Positions 42,447-50,595 of a DNA stretch of 64,000 nt are shown here, piece after piece. The stretch is from contig JACQZR010000147.1 of assembly GCA_016213775.1 (NCBI GenBank), positions 1 to 64,000 of the forward strand. The letters run 5' to 3'. The stretch is from Acidobacteriota bacterium (GTDB lineage: Bacteria > Acidobacteriota > Terriglobia > Bryobacterales > Bryobacteraceae). The position numbers and the translations under genes were made by a program. The notes under the pieces are model-generated. The model had not been told where the DNA came from and did no database searches. It saw only the letters and a list, made by a program, of their open reading frames with translations. The stretch's first letter is position 1, and each line of letters opens with the position of its first letter.

Positions 42447-45056
42447 ATGCAAGCGGGACCTCGCCCGCCTCTGTCGAGAAGACAGCGCCGCGTTTTGTGG
42501 ACGGCATCCACGCTAGCGGCGTTGACGCTGATCGCAGCTTTGCTCACGTGGCGAATTCAGCGCGAGCACGCACTTGAGCAGTACACTCCGGGCGAGGCCT
42601 CCACCGACGTCACCAGTACGATCAGCGATCGGGCGGCGCGCAAATCCACCTCCGTCCCAACTCGAATGGAAGTGACCTCACGGGCGGTTGACCCGTTGCG
42701 CGACGCCGGCCGGAAGCTTCCGCCGGGTGCGCCCGAGCCGCGATTCACTGACGTTACCAGGATGGCGGGCCTCGCCGCGTTCCGCCAGTTCCAGGGTCCG
42801 CGTACATCACAGTTACCTGAGGATATGGGATCGGGTGTCGCCTGGGGCGACTTTGATAACGACGGGTACGAAGATCTGTTTGTGGTGAGCGGCGGCGGCC
42901 CGTTGAGTGTCTCCACATCGCAACTGGCCCGCTCGCTGCTCTATCGCAATCGCGGCAATGGCAGTTTCGAGATAGTGCCGGAATTCCCCGATACACACGT
43001 TCGCGGTATGGCGGCTGCCTGGGGCGATTACAACAATGATGGCTGGCTGGATCTGCTGGTCACCGGCTTTGATGCCATCATTCTCTACCGCAACGATCGC
43101 GGCCGTCTGGGGCGCGACCAACGATTCACTTCACTCCAAGGTTTTTGGGCCGGCGCCGCGTGGGGCGACTACAACCGCGATGGCTACCTGGATCTGTATG
43201 TGTGCGGATATGTGAAGTACGTTCCGGGCAAGGGTGATGCCAGCCGCGGCACGCAACAGTTCGGCAAAGAAGTTCCCTTCACGTTGAATCCGGCGTCGTA
43301 TGAGCCCGAGCGCAATCTGCTGCTCCGGAACAACGGTGATGGCACGTTCACGGAAGTCGCGCGGAAAGCCGGTGTTGCGAATCCCGAGGGCCGCAGCCTG
43401 AGCGCGCTATGGCACGACTTCGATGGCGATGGATGGCTCGATCTCTACGTCGCCAACGACATCTCCGAAAACAAGCTGTACTTGAACCGCCAGGGGAAGT
43501 TCACAGATGCCGGGAGAAGCGCGTGGGTAGAGGAGTACCGCGGCTCGATGGGCCTGGCGGCGGGGGATTTCGATCGCGACGGTGATGACGACCTGGTCAT
43601 TTCGCATTGGATCGCGCAACAGTACGCGCTCTACCAGTCATTGCTCACCGAGCAGAAGCTGACTGGCGGCGTGAAGCAGGAACTGCACTTCACGGACGTG
43701 GCTGAGATGCTTGGGATCGGGCAGCCCTCGATGCAATCTATCGGATGGGGCGCCGTCTTCGCTGACTTCGACTCCGATGGCTGGCCGGATCTGATGGTGG
43801 CAAACGGAAGCACGTTCGAACGAAAGGAGACTTCTCCACGCATTCTGGCGCCGATGCCGTCGTTTCTCTTCTGGAACGCACGGGGGGAGTACTTCCACGA
43901 TCTGGCGCCCTGGAACCGCTCCCTCGCTGAGCCGCACGTCAGCCGCGGGCTCGCCATTGCCGATTTCGATAACGATGGTTCGATGGACGCCGCTATTGTC
44001 GACCATGGCGAGGGGGTGCGTTTGCTGCGCAACGATGTTCCCCATGGCAACTGGGTGGAGTTGCGTCTGCACAGCCGTGTGCCCAACAGCCGGACTCCGC
44101 TGGGGTTTGGTGATGGCGCAACAGTAATTGCGTGGATTGGCAACATCCCGCTGCGCCGCACTGTGACGAGCGCATCGTATCTGTCGCAAGACAGCCGCCG
44201 CGTGCACATCGGCCTGGGCTCGGCGACGAAGGTCGACCGGGTCGAGGTGCGATGGTTGGGCGGACGTCAGCAGACCTGGACGAATCTGGCTGCGAATCGC
44301 ATCTGGAGCATCACGCAGGGAGAGCAGGAAGCGCAGGTGTTTGCGCCGCCGGCGGTGGTCTCAGGGCTGGTGCGATTTTGGGAAACGCAGCGCGCAGCCA
44401 TGGATGCGATGAAGCGCGATCACGACTTTCCAAAGGCAGCGCGGCTTTTCCGGGAAGCGCTCTCGCTCAATGCCGGCCACGAAGATTCGCATTACTACCT
44501 GGCGAATTGCCTCGCCGCGATGGGGGATACCGGCGGCGCGGTCGCCGAACTGGACGCTCTCGTGGGAGTCAACGCGCAAAGCCATCGCGCCTTTCAACGC
44601 AAGGGCGAGCTACTGGCCGCGTCAGCCTCATCGCGCGCGCAACTGGAGGCGGCTCGCCGCTCCCTGGAGGTAGCGCTGCGACTCAACTCTGAAGAGACGG
44701 GCACGCTGCTGTTGCTGGGAGAAGTGGCGCTGGGAGCGGGTGACTTGAATGCTGCGGAACGGTACTTCACGCACGTCTGTCAGGCCAACTCGCGCGCCGC
44801 CAATGCCTGGTTCTTCCGTGGCTACATCGCGTGGAAGCGGAATGATCCTCGCCAGGCCACCGCAATGCTCTCGGCCGCGCGGGCTGCCGTCGGTCCCGAC
44901 TGGAAACCGGCGGGATCGGCCCTGGAAGGCGATGTGCGCCGTCGAATGTACAGCGAGTCGGGATTCCTTAGCGTGTTCGCCCAACAGTGGGATGGGGGGA
45001 TGACGCCGGAACGCGCCTACCAACGCCTGGAGCAATACTTGCGTCAGCTCCGCTGA
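42447..45056 (+). CDS. FG-GAP (VCBS) / ASPIC-UnbV / TPR protein
   Basis: 869 residues. One N-terminal membrane segment (VLWTASTLAALTLIAALLTW) anchors it. About seven FG-GAP-type units with calcium-binding loops follow (GDFDNDGYEDLFVV, GDYNNDGWLDLLVT, GDYNRDGYLDLYVC, HDFDGDGWLDLYVA, GDFDRDGDDDLVIS, ADFDSDGWPDLMVA, ADFDNDGSMDAAIV), enough for one seven-bladed propeller. An ASPIC/UnbV domain (VELRLHSRVPN, VRWLGGRQQTWTNL) comes next, then three to four TPR repeats near the end (ARLFREALSLNAGHEDSHY). The extracytoplasmic location suggests a scaffold for the multiheme cytochrome encoded immediately upstream; a good AAGGAGAG site overlaps that gene's stop. Confidence 0.88.
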   Translation: MQAGPRPPLSRRQRRVLWTASTLAALTLIAALLTWRIQREHALEQYTPGEASTDVTSTISDRAARKSTSVPTRMEVTSRAVDPLRDAGRKLPPGAPEPRFTDVTRMAGLAAFRQFQGPRTSQLPEDMGSGVAWGDFDNDGYEDLFVVSGGGPLSVSTSQLARSLLYRNRGNGSFEIVPEFPDTHVRGMAAAWGDYNNDGWLDLLVTGFDAIILYRNDRGRLGRDQRFTSLQGFWAGAAWGDYNRDGYLDLYVCGYVKYVPGKGDASRGTQQFGKEVPFTLNPASYEPERNLLLRNNGDGTFTEVARKAGVANPEGRSLSALWHDFDGDGWLDLYVANDISENKLYLNRQGKFTDAGRSAWVEEYRGSMGLAAGDFDRDGDDDLVISHWIAQQYALYQSLLTEQKLTGGVKQELHFTDVAEMLGIGQPSMQSIGWGAVFADFDSDGWPDLMVANGSTFERKETSPRILAPMPSFLFWNARGEYFHDLAPWNRSLAEPHVSRGLAIADFDNDGSMDAAIVDHGEGVRLLRNDVPHGNWVELRLHSRVPNSRTPLGFGDGATVIAWIGNIPLRRTVTSASYLSQDSRRVHIGLGSATKVDRVEVRWLGGRQQTWTNLAANRIWSITQGEQEAQVFAPPAVVSGLVRFWETQRAAMDAMKRDHDFPKAARLFREALSLNAGHEDSHYYLANCLAAMGDTGGAVAELDALVGVNAQSHRAFQRKGELLAASASSRAQLEAARRSLEVALRLNSEETGTLLLLGEVALGAGDLNAAERYFTHVCQANSRAANAWFFRGYIAWKRNDPRQATAMLSAARAAVGPDWKPAGSALEGDVRRRMYSESGFLSVFAQQWDGGMTPERAYQRLEQYLRQLR

Positions 45057-45095
45057 GGGTCGCGAAGACGGACCGGACCGCAGGACTCGCTGCCG

Positions 45096-45132
45096 TTACA
45101 CCGGGACGAGGACCGCGCGAACCATCGGGTTC
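45096..45132. repeat. Short hairpin-containing repeat, copy 1
   Basis: TTACACCGGGA, three variable bases and GGACCGC are followed by the hairpin GAACC-ATCG-GGTTC. It lies about 27 nt past the stop of the CBS-domain gene. A related copy is at 45888-45944, where the stem is GAGCC/GGCTC, so the difference is compensated in the pair. It could be a terminator-like element or a leftover of duplicated gene-end sequence. Confidence 0.4.
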
Positions 45133-45159
45133 CGCTGCGTAAGGCGCGCCCCTACTCGA

Positions 45160-45648
45160 TCATCCAGGGTATTTGCCCGCGATATAGCTGCTCAGTTGAT
45201 GAACCGTTTCCGCCTGTGCCGAGATGATCGTATTCACCAAATCGCCAATTGAAACTACGCCGGCTACTTGCCGTCCCTCCTTTACGGGCAGGTGGCGGAT
45301 GTGGTTGTGCGTCATCACTCTGAGGCACTCGTCGACACTATGGTGCGGAGCCACGAAAATCACTGGGCTGGTCATAATCTCTTCGACCAGTGTGTCAGTG
45401 GATGAGCGGCCCCGGAGAAATACCTTCCGGGCGTAGTCCCGCTCTGAAACGACACCAACCAGATCGCCATCGGTAACCACCATGAGGGCGCCAACGTGCT
45501 TTGCGTCCATGAGTGCTATCGCCTCATACACGGTAGCCCTCGCGGAAACGCACCAGACGTGACGGCCCTTTCGTTCGAGGATCGAGGCAACCGAGACCGC
45601 CTGCGCCGCACCCATCGCTTCATTCATGCAGACAGATTCGATATACAT
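45160..45648 (-). CDS. CBS-domain protein
   Basis: 162 residues from the ATG at 45648, chosen because AGGAGAAATCC precedes it. Two CBS domains: the first about residues 20-80 (VWCVSARATVYEAIALMDAK, VVTDGDLVGVVSERDYARK), the second about 90-145 (SPVIFVAPHHSVDECLRVM, HIRHLPVKEGRQVAGVVSIGDLV). Stand-alone CBS pairs bind adenine nucleotides and regulate partner proteins; the partner is unknown. A TATAAT at 45767-45762 on the minus strand would give a leader of about 105 nt. The gene sits between the respiratory genes and the nitronate-monooxygenase-like gene. Confidence 0.92.
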   Translation of the reverse strand: MYIESVCMNEAMGAAQAVSVASILERKGRHVWCVSARATVYEAIALMDAKHVGALMVVTDGDLVGVVSERDYARKVFLRGRSSTDTLVEEIMTSPVIFVAPHHSVDECLRVMTHNHIRHLPVKEGRQVAGVVSIGDLVNTIISAQAETVHQLSSYIAGKYPG

Positions 45649-45761
45649 GGATTTCTCCTGAACAATCTGTTGTTTCGGTCCGTTCTTCACAGTCCCGCTG
45701 GTAGATACAGCACCGGGCCCATCAGAGCCTCGGCCTCATTCAGAACCAAAGGCAATCAGCA

Positions 45762-45767
45762 ATTATA
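45762..45767 (-). promoter_or_regulatory. TATAAT -10 for the CBS-domain gene
   Basis: A perfect TATAAT on the minus strand, about 114 bp before the CBS-gene start. No -35 at standard spacing is clear (a TTGAAC lies only 11 bases upstream), so activator dependence is possible. Confidence 0.35.
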
Positions 45768-45887
45768 CCTTTGTTCATGTTCAACTCTATAATCATCACA
45801 CTCCGTTGTCAATCCGAAAGTGAGCCGGGCAGGGTCCCAACAAGGCCAGAAGGCGCCTTCACCGCGCACAGGAGGTGGAACACCGAA

Positions 45888-45944
45888 TTACACCGGGATT
45901 GGGACCGCAGAGCAACCGGGACGCCGTTCCGAGCCATCGGGCTC
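45888..45944. repeat. Short hairpin-containing repeat, copy 2
   Basis: TTACACCGGGA, three variable bases and GGACCGC, then about 20 extra bases, then GAGCC-ATCG-GGCTC. This copy forms the last codons and stop of the nitronate-monooxygenase-like gene. Compare copy 1 at 45096. Confidence 0.4.
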
Positions 45945-47384
45945 CGCCCAACGGGCCGGAGGGACTTCGCAGAGCAGCTTGGCGAGTACGTCCGCGGCGC
46001 TAAAGGCTAACCCGTCAGCCGGCAGAAAGAGGGTCAAGGTACTCAGGTCGTTGCCGGATGTGATGAGGCCCTTCTCCAGGTAGCCTCCGCCGCGCCGCTG
46101 GGGATGTCCGATGTTCGCCAGCAGCGCGTTGCAGAGGCACTTTCGGCCCGCGGTGTTTTCCGCGGCACCGCCTTTGGAGACGTAGGCGGTTACCGGCTCG
46201 GCGGCGCAACGGTACCCGATCGTGCCGTCCGGGGTTCTGTAGGCTTGGCGTAGATAGCCCAGATCGCAGACGCGAGGCCTGGCCAAATAGACCGTGGGAT
46301 CCGACAGCGAATCTTCCAACTGGACGACTTTGAATGGAAAATCCGTAGGAGATGCCACCGGATCAGTGAACACCCGCGCCTGCCCGCGACGAACGCTGTT
46401 CAGGATGGCATGCTTGTATTGGGCGCTGATTCCAGATTCCGTACAGAAGGCAAACGCCGTTCCCACCTGCACGCCGGCCGCTCCGGCCGCCAAGGCTTCG
46501 CGCAGCTTCTCGGGGCTACCATAGCCGCCCGCGAGCCAGAAAGGCAAATCCAGCTCCCGCAACTTCTGCAGGTCAACGCGGTCGCGCAACCCATACGCCG
46601 GTTCTCCTGCTTCATTGAGCGGCGGGTTACCGCGAGGCGGTGCGTTATGCCCCCCGGCCTCCGGCCCTTCAATCACGAACCCGTCCACCCTACCGTTGGA
46701 CTTCTTCTGCATCGTGGTAGCCAGGACGTTGGAGGCAACGATGGGGAGGAACTTGGGGCGTGTGAGCGGCGGATGATCGCGGTCCATGTAGTGCCGCGGC
46801 ACGAACGTCATGGTGCGATCGTCTCCCTCACATGCCCCATGGACTTGTAGTTCGTAGGTCGCCGGTTCATGCTTTGCCAGCCGATCGAGCACGCCGGGAA
46901 TCTTCAATGGGATGCCCGCTCCCATCAAGACGTAGCCGACCCCACCGAGCATGGCGCCATAGATCGAGGGGAGGTGGGGGATCTGGACCTTCTCCAGGTA
47001 GTTGATGCCCACCGGATAGGTATGGCCTTGGCGGGCGAGATACACCTCGACAAAATTCGCCGCGAGGCACAACTCCACCAGCTCAATGGAATTGTCTTTC
47101 GCGTGCAGGCGCAGCTTCCGGTAAGGGGCGCCAGCCGGTTTGCCGCCGGGAATGAAATACCGGCTCCAGACCCGCTCAGCGACTTCGGAGAACGGAAAGT
47201 GGTCCAAACCGAGGCGCATGTGCCCACCCGGATCGCCATCCTGTAGCCGTCTGGCGAAGATCTGATCGAGAGCTGTTCCGGAAACTACACCAAGTTGGCC
47301 GAGCCGCGAAACAGAACTGGCCAGCCGCCAATTGGAGACGCCGGCTCCCATACCACCCTGGATGACCGTGGGAAGCGTATTCAT
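45888..47384 (-). CDS. Nitronate monooxygenase / 2-nitropropane dioxygenase-like flavoprotein
   Basis: 498 residues from the ATG at 47384, where MNTLPTVIQGGMGAGVSNW is the typical family start; an upstream in-frame ATG at 47414 is less likely. The FMN-barrel motifs are VVSGTALDQIFARR, GYVLMGAGIPLKIPG, FVIEGPEAGGHNAPP with the likely catalytic His, and LAGGYGSPEKLREALAAGAA followed by VQVGTAFAF. It is longer than class I enzymes (about 320-360) because of an insertion and a C-terminal Cys-containing part (RKCLCNALLANIGH). This long version is seen as a stand-alone type in several phyla. It may detoxify nitronates or act as another FMN reductase; the NO-related context supports nitro chemistry. 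Confidence 0.88.
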   Translation of the reverse strand: MNTLPTVIQGGMGAGVSNWRLASSVSRLGQLGVVSGTALDQIFARRLQDGDPGGHMRLGLDHFPFSEVAERVWSRYFIPGGKPAGAPYRKLRLHAKDNSIELVELCLAANFVEVYLARQGHTYPVGINYLEKVQIPHLPSIYGAMLGGVGYVLMGAGIPLKIPGVLDRLAKHEPATYELQVHGACEGDDRTMTFVPRHYMDRDHPPLTRPKFLPIVASNVLATTMQKKSNGRVDGFVIEGPEAGGHNAPPRGNPPLNEAGEPAYGLRDRVDLQKLRELDLPFWLAGGYGSPEKLREALAAGAAGVQVGTAFAFCTESGISAQYKHAILNSVRRGQARVFTDPVASPTDFPFKVVQLEDSLSDPTVYLARPRVCDLGYLRQAYRTPDGTIGYRCAAEPVTAYVSKGGAAENTAGRKCLCNALLANIGHPQRRGGGYLEKGLITSGNDLSTLTLFLPADGLAFSAADVLAKLLCEVPPARWAEPDGSERRPGCSAVPIPV

Positions 47385-47409
47385 GTCTGATTCAATTGTT
47401 TCATGGCCC

Positions 47410-47425
47410 GACAATTGGAATTGTC
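47410..47425. promoter_or_regulatory. Perfect 16-bp palindrome before the nitronate-monooxygenase-like gene
   Basis: GACAATT-GG-AATTGTC has 7-bp arms and covers the last base pair of the hemerythrin stop region, 25 bp upstream of the flavoprotein start. A second CAATTG lies at 47393-47398. It could be an operator within the hemerythrin-flavoprotein unit or an RNA hairpin. Confidence 0.4.
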
Positions 47426-47906
47426 AGAGTTGCGTAATTTTCCTGCCATTCGTGCGCGATGGGACCGTCAGCTTCCGTATGGCGGCCCATTGTGCACCGA
47501 GGTCCTCCAGCAGTTCCAGGGAGAGCTCACGATCCGCGGTGGGGAAGATAATGTTCTCTTCTTTGCGGAAGTGCTTCCGGGTCATGGTGACAGTGTCCAT
47601 CAGCAGGCGGCGAGCCTCTTGCCCGTCACCAGCGTCGATCACGGATTGAAGGCCGATGGCGATGGCCTGATGGTCGGTTGGAGGAACAGCGCCATCCGGA
47701 CCAGGTGTGGGTTTCTCCAGATAGGGAAGGACCACCGGGCGGAGCAACGCATCCTCAATATCAGCGTGGCTGATGAGGGTGGCTTGCAGGAAGGCGGCTT
47801 GTAGCTTGAGTTCCATCAGGCCAGCCGAGGTTGCTGTCTGCTCGATCATGTCCAGCAGTGGGTACATTGCTCCGTGCTCGCCGAGTAGCGCCTGGGTGAT
47901 TTTCAC
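47424..47906 (-). CDS. Hemerythrin-domain protein
   Basis: 160-residue four-helix protein with His/Glu positions of a di-iron hemerythrin (HHE) domain: LLGEHGAMYPLLDMIE, ISHADIEDALLRPVV, DHQAIAIG and KHFRKEENIIFPTADREL. These proteins bind O2 or NO, or act in iron and redox sensing; this one is cytoplasmic. It is preceded by a CRP/FNR-type site at 47960 and followed after 39 bp by the nitronate-monooxygenase-like gene, so the two probably form an operon under nitrosative or anaerobic control. Confidence 0.9.
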   Translation of the reverse strand: MKITQALLGEHGAMYPLLDMIEQTATSAGLMELKLQAAFLQATLISHADIEDALLRPVVLPYLEKPTPGPDGAVPPTDHQAIAIGLQSVIDAGDGQEARRLLMDTVTMTRKHFRKEENIIFPTADRELSLELLEDLGAQWAAIRKLTVPSRTNGRKITQL

Positions 47907-47959
47907 AGTGTTGCTCCTTCCCCAATAAGTGATCCTAAAGCAGGACGGTTGACGGAGCA

Positions 47960-47973
47960 GTGACTTAGATCAC
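47960..47973. promoter_or_regulatory. CRP/FNR-type palindrome in front of the hemerythrin gene
   Basis: GTGACTTAGATCAC is a perfect GTGA-N6-TCAC palindrome. On the minus strand TAGGAT (47937-47932) fits a -10, giving a start near 47925 and placing the palindrome centre at about -41.5. This is the same architecture and almost the same sequence as the site at 39513. Confidence 0.6.
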
Positions 47974-48050
47974 ATGTCGCTCTGGGATGAGCGTTAACCC
48001 TGTGCACCGTGACGCGCGGGATATCCAATGCGAGCCTCTCCCCGGCCGCC

Positions 48051-48215
48051 GCCGGCGTTCGGGAGAAGAAGTTGATCGCGGACTGCCTTCACGCCCGCAA
48101 GTTCGTGGTTGGCGTGTGTCTCGGATCGCAATCACTGGCGGAAGCCACGGGCGGCCATGTCTATCGAACCGCTTGAAGGAAATGGATTGGTTTCCCGTCG
48201 CGCTCAGCAGCGGAG
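48051..48215 (+). pseudogene. Frameshifted class I glutamine amidotransferase fragment
   Basis: The plus-strand frame at 48063 reads EKKLIADCLHARKFVVGVCL-GSQSLAEATGGHVYRTA, the region around the nucleophilic Cys (TGT at 48117-48119) of class I glutamine amidotransferases. It then hits TGA at 48174. One base away, the reading goes on as LKEMDWFPVALSS, the expected following segment (compare KEIGWFPV). Both ends are lost. It lies in the gap between actF and the hemerythrin gene, so it is a decayed insertion or relic. Confidence 0.6.
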
Positions 48216-48268
48216 GCAAGGATGCATGGTCCTCCTGTGAGCCTCGAATGCGCGACTTCAACGCCGCT

Positions 48269-49429
48269 TCAGTTGTGGTAGTGGAGGCTCTCGGCGAGCA
48301 TCGGGTCGCCCATGGGAACTGGTAAGGCTCGCCGCATGGCGCGAAGGAATATGAGAACGAACAGCGAGCAGGCACCGGTGAACGCACCGATTTCCCACAA
48401 GCCGAACCGCGGCGCGGACCCGCTCGACATGGGTTGTGTCATCAGGTAAATGTCCAGCCATCGGCCCAGTAACACGATCAGCGCCGCCTTGCCCAGGATC
48501 CCGGCATCGCGCTTGGTCCTGGTGGGTAAGAGCACCACAAACGGCACCACCCAGTTCAGCAGGAAGTTGAGGATGAACAGAGGCAGCCAGAAGCCATGCT
48601 GCCGTTGGACGTAATAGACGGTTTCTTCCGGTATGTTGGCGTACCAGACCAGCATGTACTGGCTGAACCAGATGTACATCCAGAACGTGCTGAAGGCGAA
48701 CAGAAGCTTGCCCAGATCGTGCAGGTGCTCCTGATTGACGAAGTCCCGCAATGGGCCTGCGCGCCGCATCCAGATGACCAGAAGGATCATAACCGCAAGG
48801 CCCGAGGAGAACATGCCGGCGAAGTTGTAGATACCGAAAATGGTGCTGTACCAATGCGGAGTCAGCGACATCAGCCAGTCGAAGCTGGCCAGCCAGAACG
48901 TGACGGCGAACACCACCAGGAACAGAATCGACGTCCGGGCATTCTTCTGAGTGTCCATGGCAGCCCGCGTCACATCCTGGAGCCGGGACCTGCGCACAAT
49001 CGCACGAGCGAACAGAAACCACAGGGTCAGATAGAGGGCCGCACGAGAGAGAAAAAAGGGCAGGTTCAGCCACATGGCCTGAAAACCGCCGTGCGCCTTT
49101 TCCGCTGTCCACGGATAAAGCGACGAGCCGAACAGGAAGACCGCGGCCAGAATGCCGGCCCCGTACGGCAGAATAGCAGTCATCGCCTCCGGCACCCGGC
49201 GGAACGCCACATGCCACGCGGCGCCCGCCGCATAATGCGTGGCCACGAAGAAAACCCCCGCCAGTCCCAGGCACACCAGAAAGTATCCGGCGAGCAGCAA
49301 GCTGCTCCAGGTGCGTTGCGGTGCCCACATCAGTCCCGCGGCCACGATAAGAGCGCCCGCCAGCGTGACGCCGCGCAGAAAACCGTTCAGGCCGACCGGC
49401 ATCTTGAAGTCCATCTCCGGGACGTTCAC
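48269..49429 (-). CDS. actF: Alternative complex III subunit ActF (NrfD/PsrC-like membrane protein)
   Basis: 386-residue integral membrane protein with about ten hydrophobic helices (GVTLAGALIVAAGLMW, LLLAGYFLVCLGLAGVFFV, FWLPLFILNFLLNWVVPFVV). It belongs to the NrfD-like quinol-interacting family that supplies ActC and ActF of alternative complex III, the quinol:electron-carrier oxidoreductase replacing bc1. The start is GTG at 49429, overlapping the ActE stop (GTGA), with GGGAGGTG as ribosome site. It is the last gene of the nar-act array; I see no ActG gene after it, and the next sequence is the non-coding stretch with a decayed amidotransferase piece. Confidence 0.93.
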   Translation of the reverse strand: MNVPEMDFKMPVGLNGFLRGVTLAGALIVAAGLMWAPQRTWSSLLLAGYFLVCLGLAGVFFVATHYAAGAAWHVAFRRVPEAMTAILPYGAGILAAVFLFGSSLYPWTAEKAHGGFQAMWLNLPFFLSRAALYLTLWFLFARAIVRRSRLQDVTRAAMDTQKNARTSILFLVVFAVTFWLASFDWLMSLTPHWYSTIFGIYNFAGMFSSGLAVMILLVIWMRRAGPLRDFVNQEHLHDLGKLLFAFSTFWMYIWFSQYMLVWYANIPEETVYYVQRQHGFWLPLFILNFLLNWVVPFVVLLPTRTKRDAGILGKAALIVLLGRWLDIYLMTQPMSSGSAPRFGLWEIGAFTGACSLFVLIFLRAMRRALPVPMGDPMLAESLHYHN

Positions 49430-50067
49430 TTCTTCACCTCCCGAGGCGCATTCGGTTGACCCGTTGTTTGCGGCGCAGCCGCTTCCTCATCCGCCGCCTG
49501 CGCTGCCAGTTGACTGCGCTGCAAAGACCGGACATAAAGGATGACCTTCCACCGATCCTCTGGGGCCACCTGCACCGCATAAGACGGCATGTTCTTCTGG
49601 CCGAAGGTTAGGATGTGGAACATTTGCCCGTCCTTCATCGCCAATGCTTTCTCGTTGAGGAAGGGCGGAGGCGCGGGATAGCCGTGCATGGCCACCGCGC
49701 CATCACCGCGGCCAGCGGCGCCATGGCACGGCACGCAAAAGGTTCGATACAGTGCGGCCCCGCGAACAAACACGTTGAGGTCTTCGACATTCAGCGGGTT
49801 CTTTAATTCCTCGCCGGCGCGCATTGCCTCTTCCGGAGTCGCCTCGTAGTCCAGGCTGCGAAATCCGCGGCGGATCGTGTGTGGAGGCGCTTCCTGACTC
49901 GTCTTTCCGTCGGCGAAATTAGGGTTGGCGTCAAAGGATCCGAACGAGATCGGATGCACCATGTTGGGAAGATACTCGGCGTTCGGCTTGCTGGGATCCG
50001 GACGAACCACGACGTTGCCGAAGGCGGTGAGCAGCAACAGGGCGGCGAGAATCAGATTGAATCGCAT
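49426..50067 (-). CDS. actE: Alternative complex III subunit ActE (monoheme cytochrome c)
   Basis: 213 residues with an N-terminal signal or anchor (MRFNLILAALLLLTAFGNVVV). There is one haem c motif, FCVPCHGAAGRGDG, and a later Met in KNMPSYAVQVAPEDRW as the axial ligand candidate. The C-terminal tail is Ala/Gln-rich. In alternative complex III it passes electrons out to a soluble carrier or terminal enzyme. It starts directly after the ActD stop. Confidence 0.93.
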   Translation of the reverse strand: MRFNLILAALLLLTAFGNVVVRPDPSKPNAEYLPNMVHPISFGSFDANPNFADGKTSQEAPPHTIRRGFRSLDYEATPEEAMRAGEELKNPLNVEDLNVFVRGAALYRTFCVPCHGAAGRGDGAVAMHGYPAPPPFLNEKALAMKDGQMFHILTFGQKNMPSYAVQVAPEDRWKVILYVRSLQRSQLAAQAADEEAAAPQTTGQPNAPREVKK

Positions 50068-50595
50068 TCAGCGCGCCTCCTCCACGCGTTCCAGCACTTC
50101 CACGGCATTGTGCCCTTCCAGCAGCCTGCGCGCCGCTGCTTTGTCAAAGGCTGCATCGGTCTGCTCCAGCACCAAAGCGAACCGGTCATTGGTGCTGCGC
50201 GGGTGAATCAACTGCTTACTGCGGCCGGGCACGAGACCGCTGACCGCAAAGAATGCCAGCACGGTGCTGATGCCGGCAAACAGCACCATTACTTCGAACG
50301 TGATCGGAACAAAGGCCGGAAGCGAATCCCACGGCTTGCCACCCACATTGATCGGCCAATCCGTGGCCGTGGTCCAATACTCGAACCAGACTTTCAGGGC
50401 GGCGCCCGACAGCCCCAGCAGAAAGCATACCCAAGGCAAGCGCGAGGGAGGCAGCCCCATCGCCTTATCCATTCCGTGCACGGCGTACGGTGCGTATACG
50501 TCCACAATCCGGTAGCCGCGTTCGCGCGCGGCCTTCGTCACATCGAGAATGTCGTGCTCGTCGGAAAACATGCCAATCAGCAGACGGCGGCTCAT
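50068..50595 (-). CDS. actD: Alternative complex III subunit ActD (DUF3341)
   Basis: 175 residues: MSRRLLIGMFSDEHDILDVT, YRIVDVYAPYAVHGMD, then two membrane helices (LPWVCFLLGLSGAALKVW, FVPITFEVMVLFAGISTVLAF). This is the standard DUF3341 layout of ActD. It overlaps ActC by four bases and touches ActE. Confidence 0.93.
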   Translation of the reverse strand: MSRRLLIGMFSDEHDILDVTKAARERGYRIVDVYAPYAVHGMDKAMGLPPSRLPWVCFLLGLSGAALKVWFEYWTTATDWPINVGGKPWDSLPAFVPITFEVMVLFAGISTVLAFFAVSGLVPGRSKQLIHPRSTNDRFALVLEQTDAAFDKAAARRLLEGHNAVEVLERVEEAR

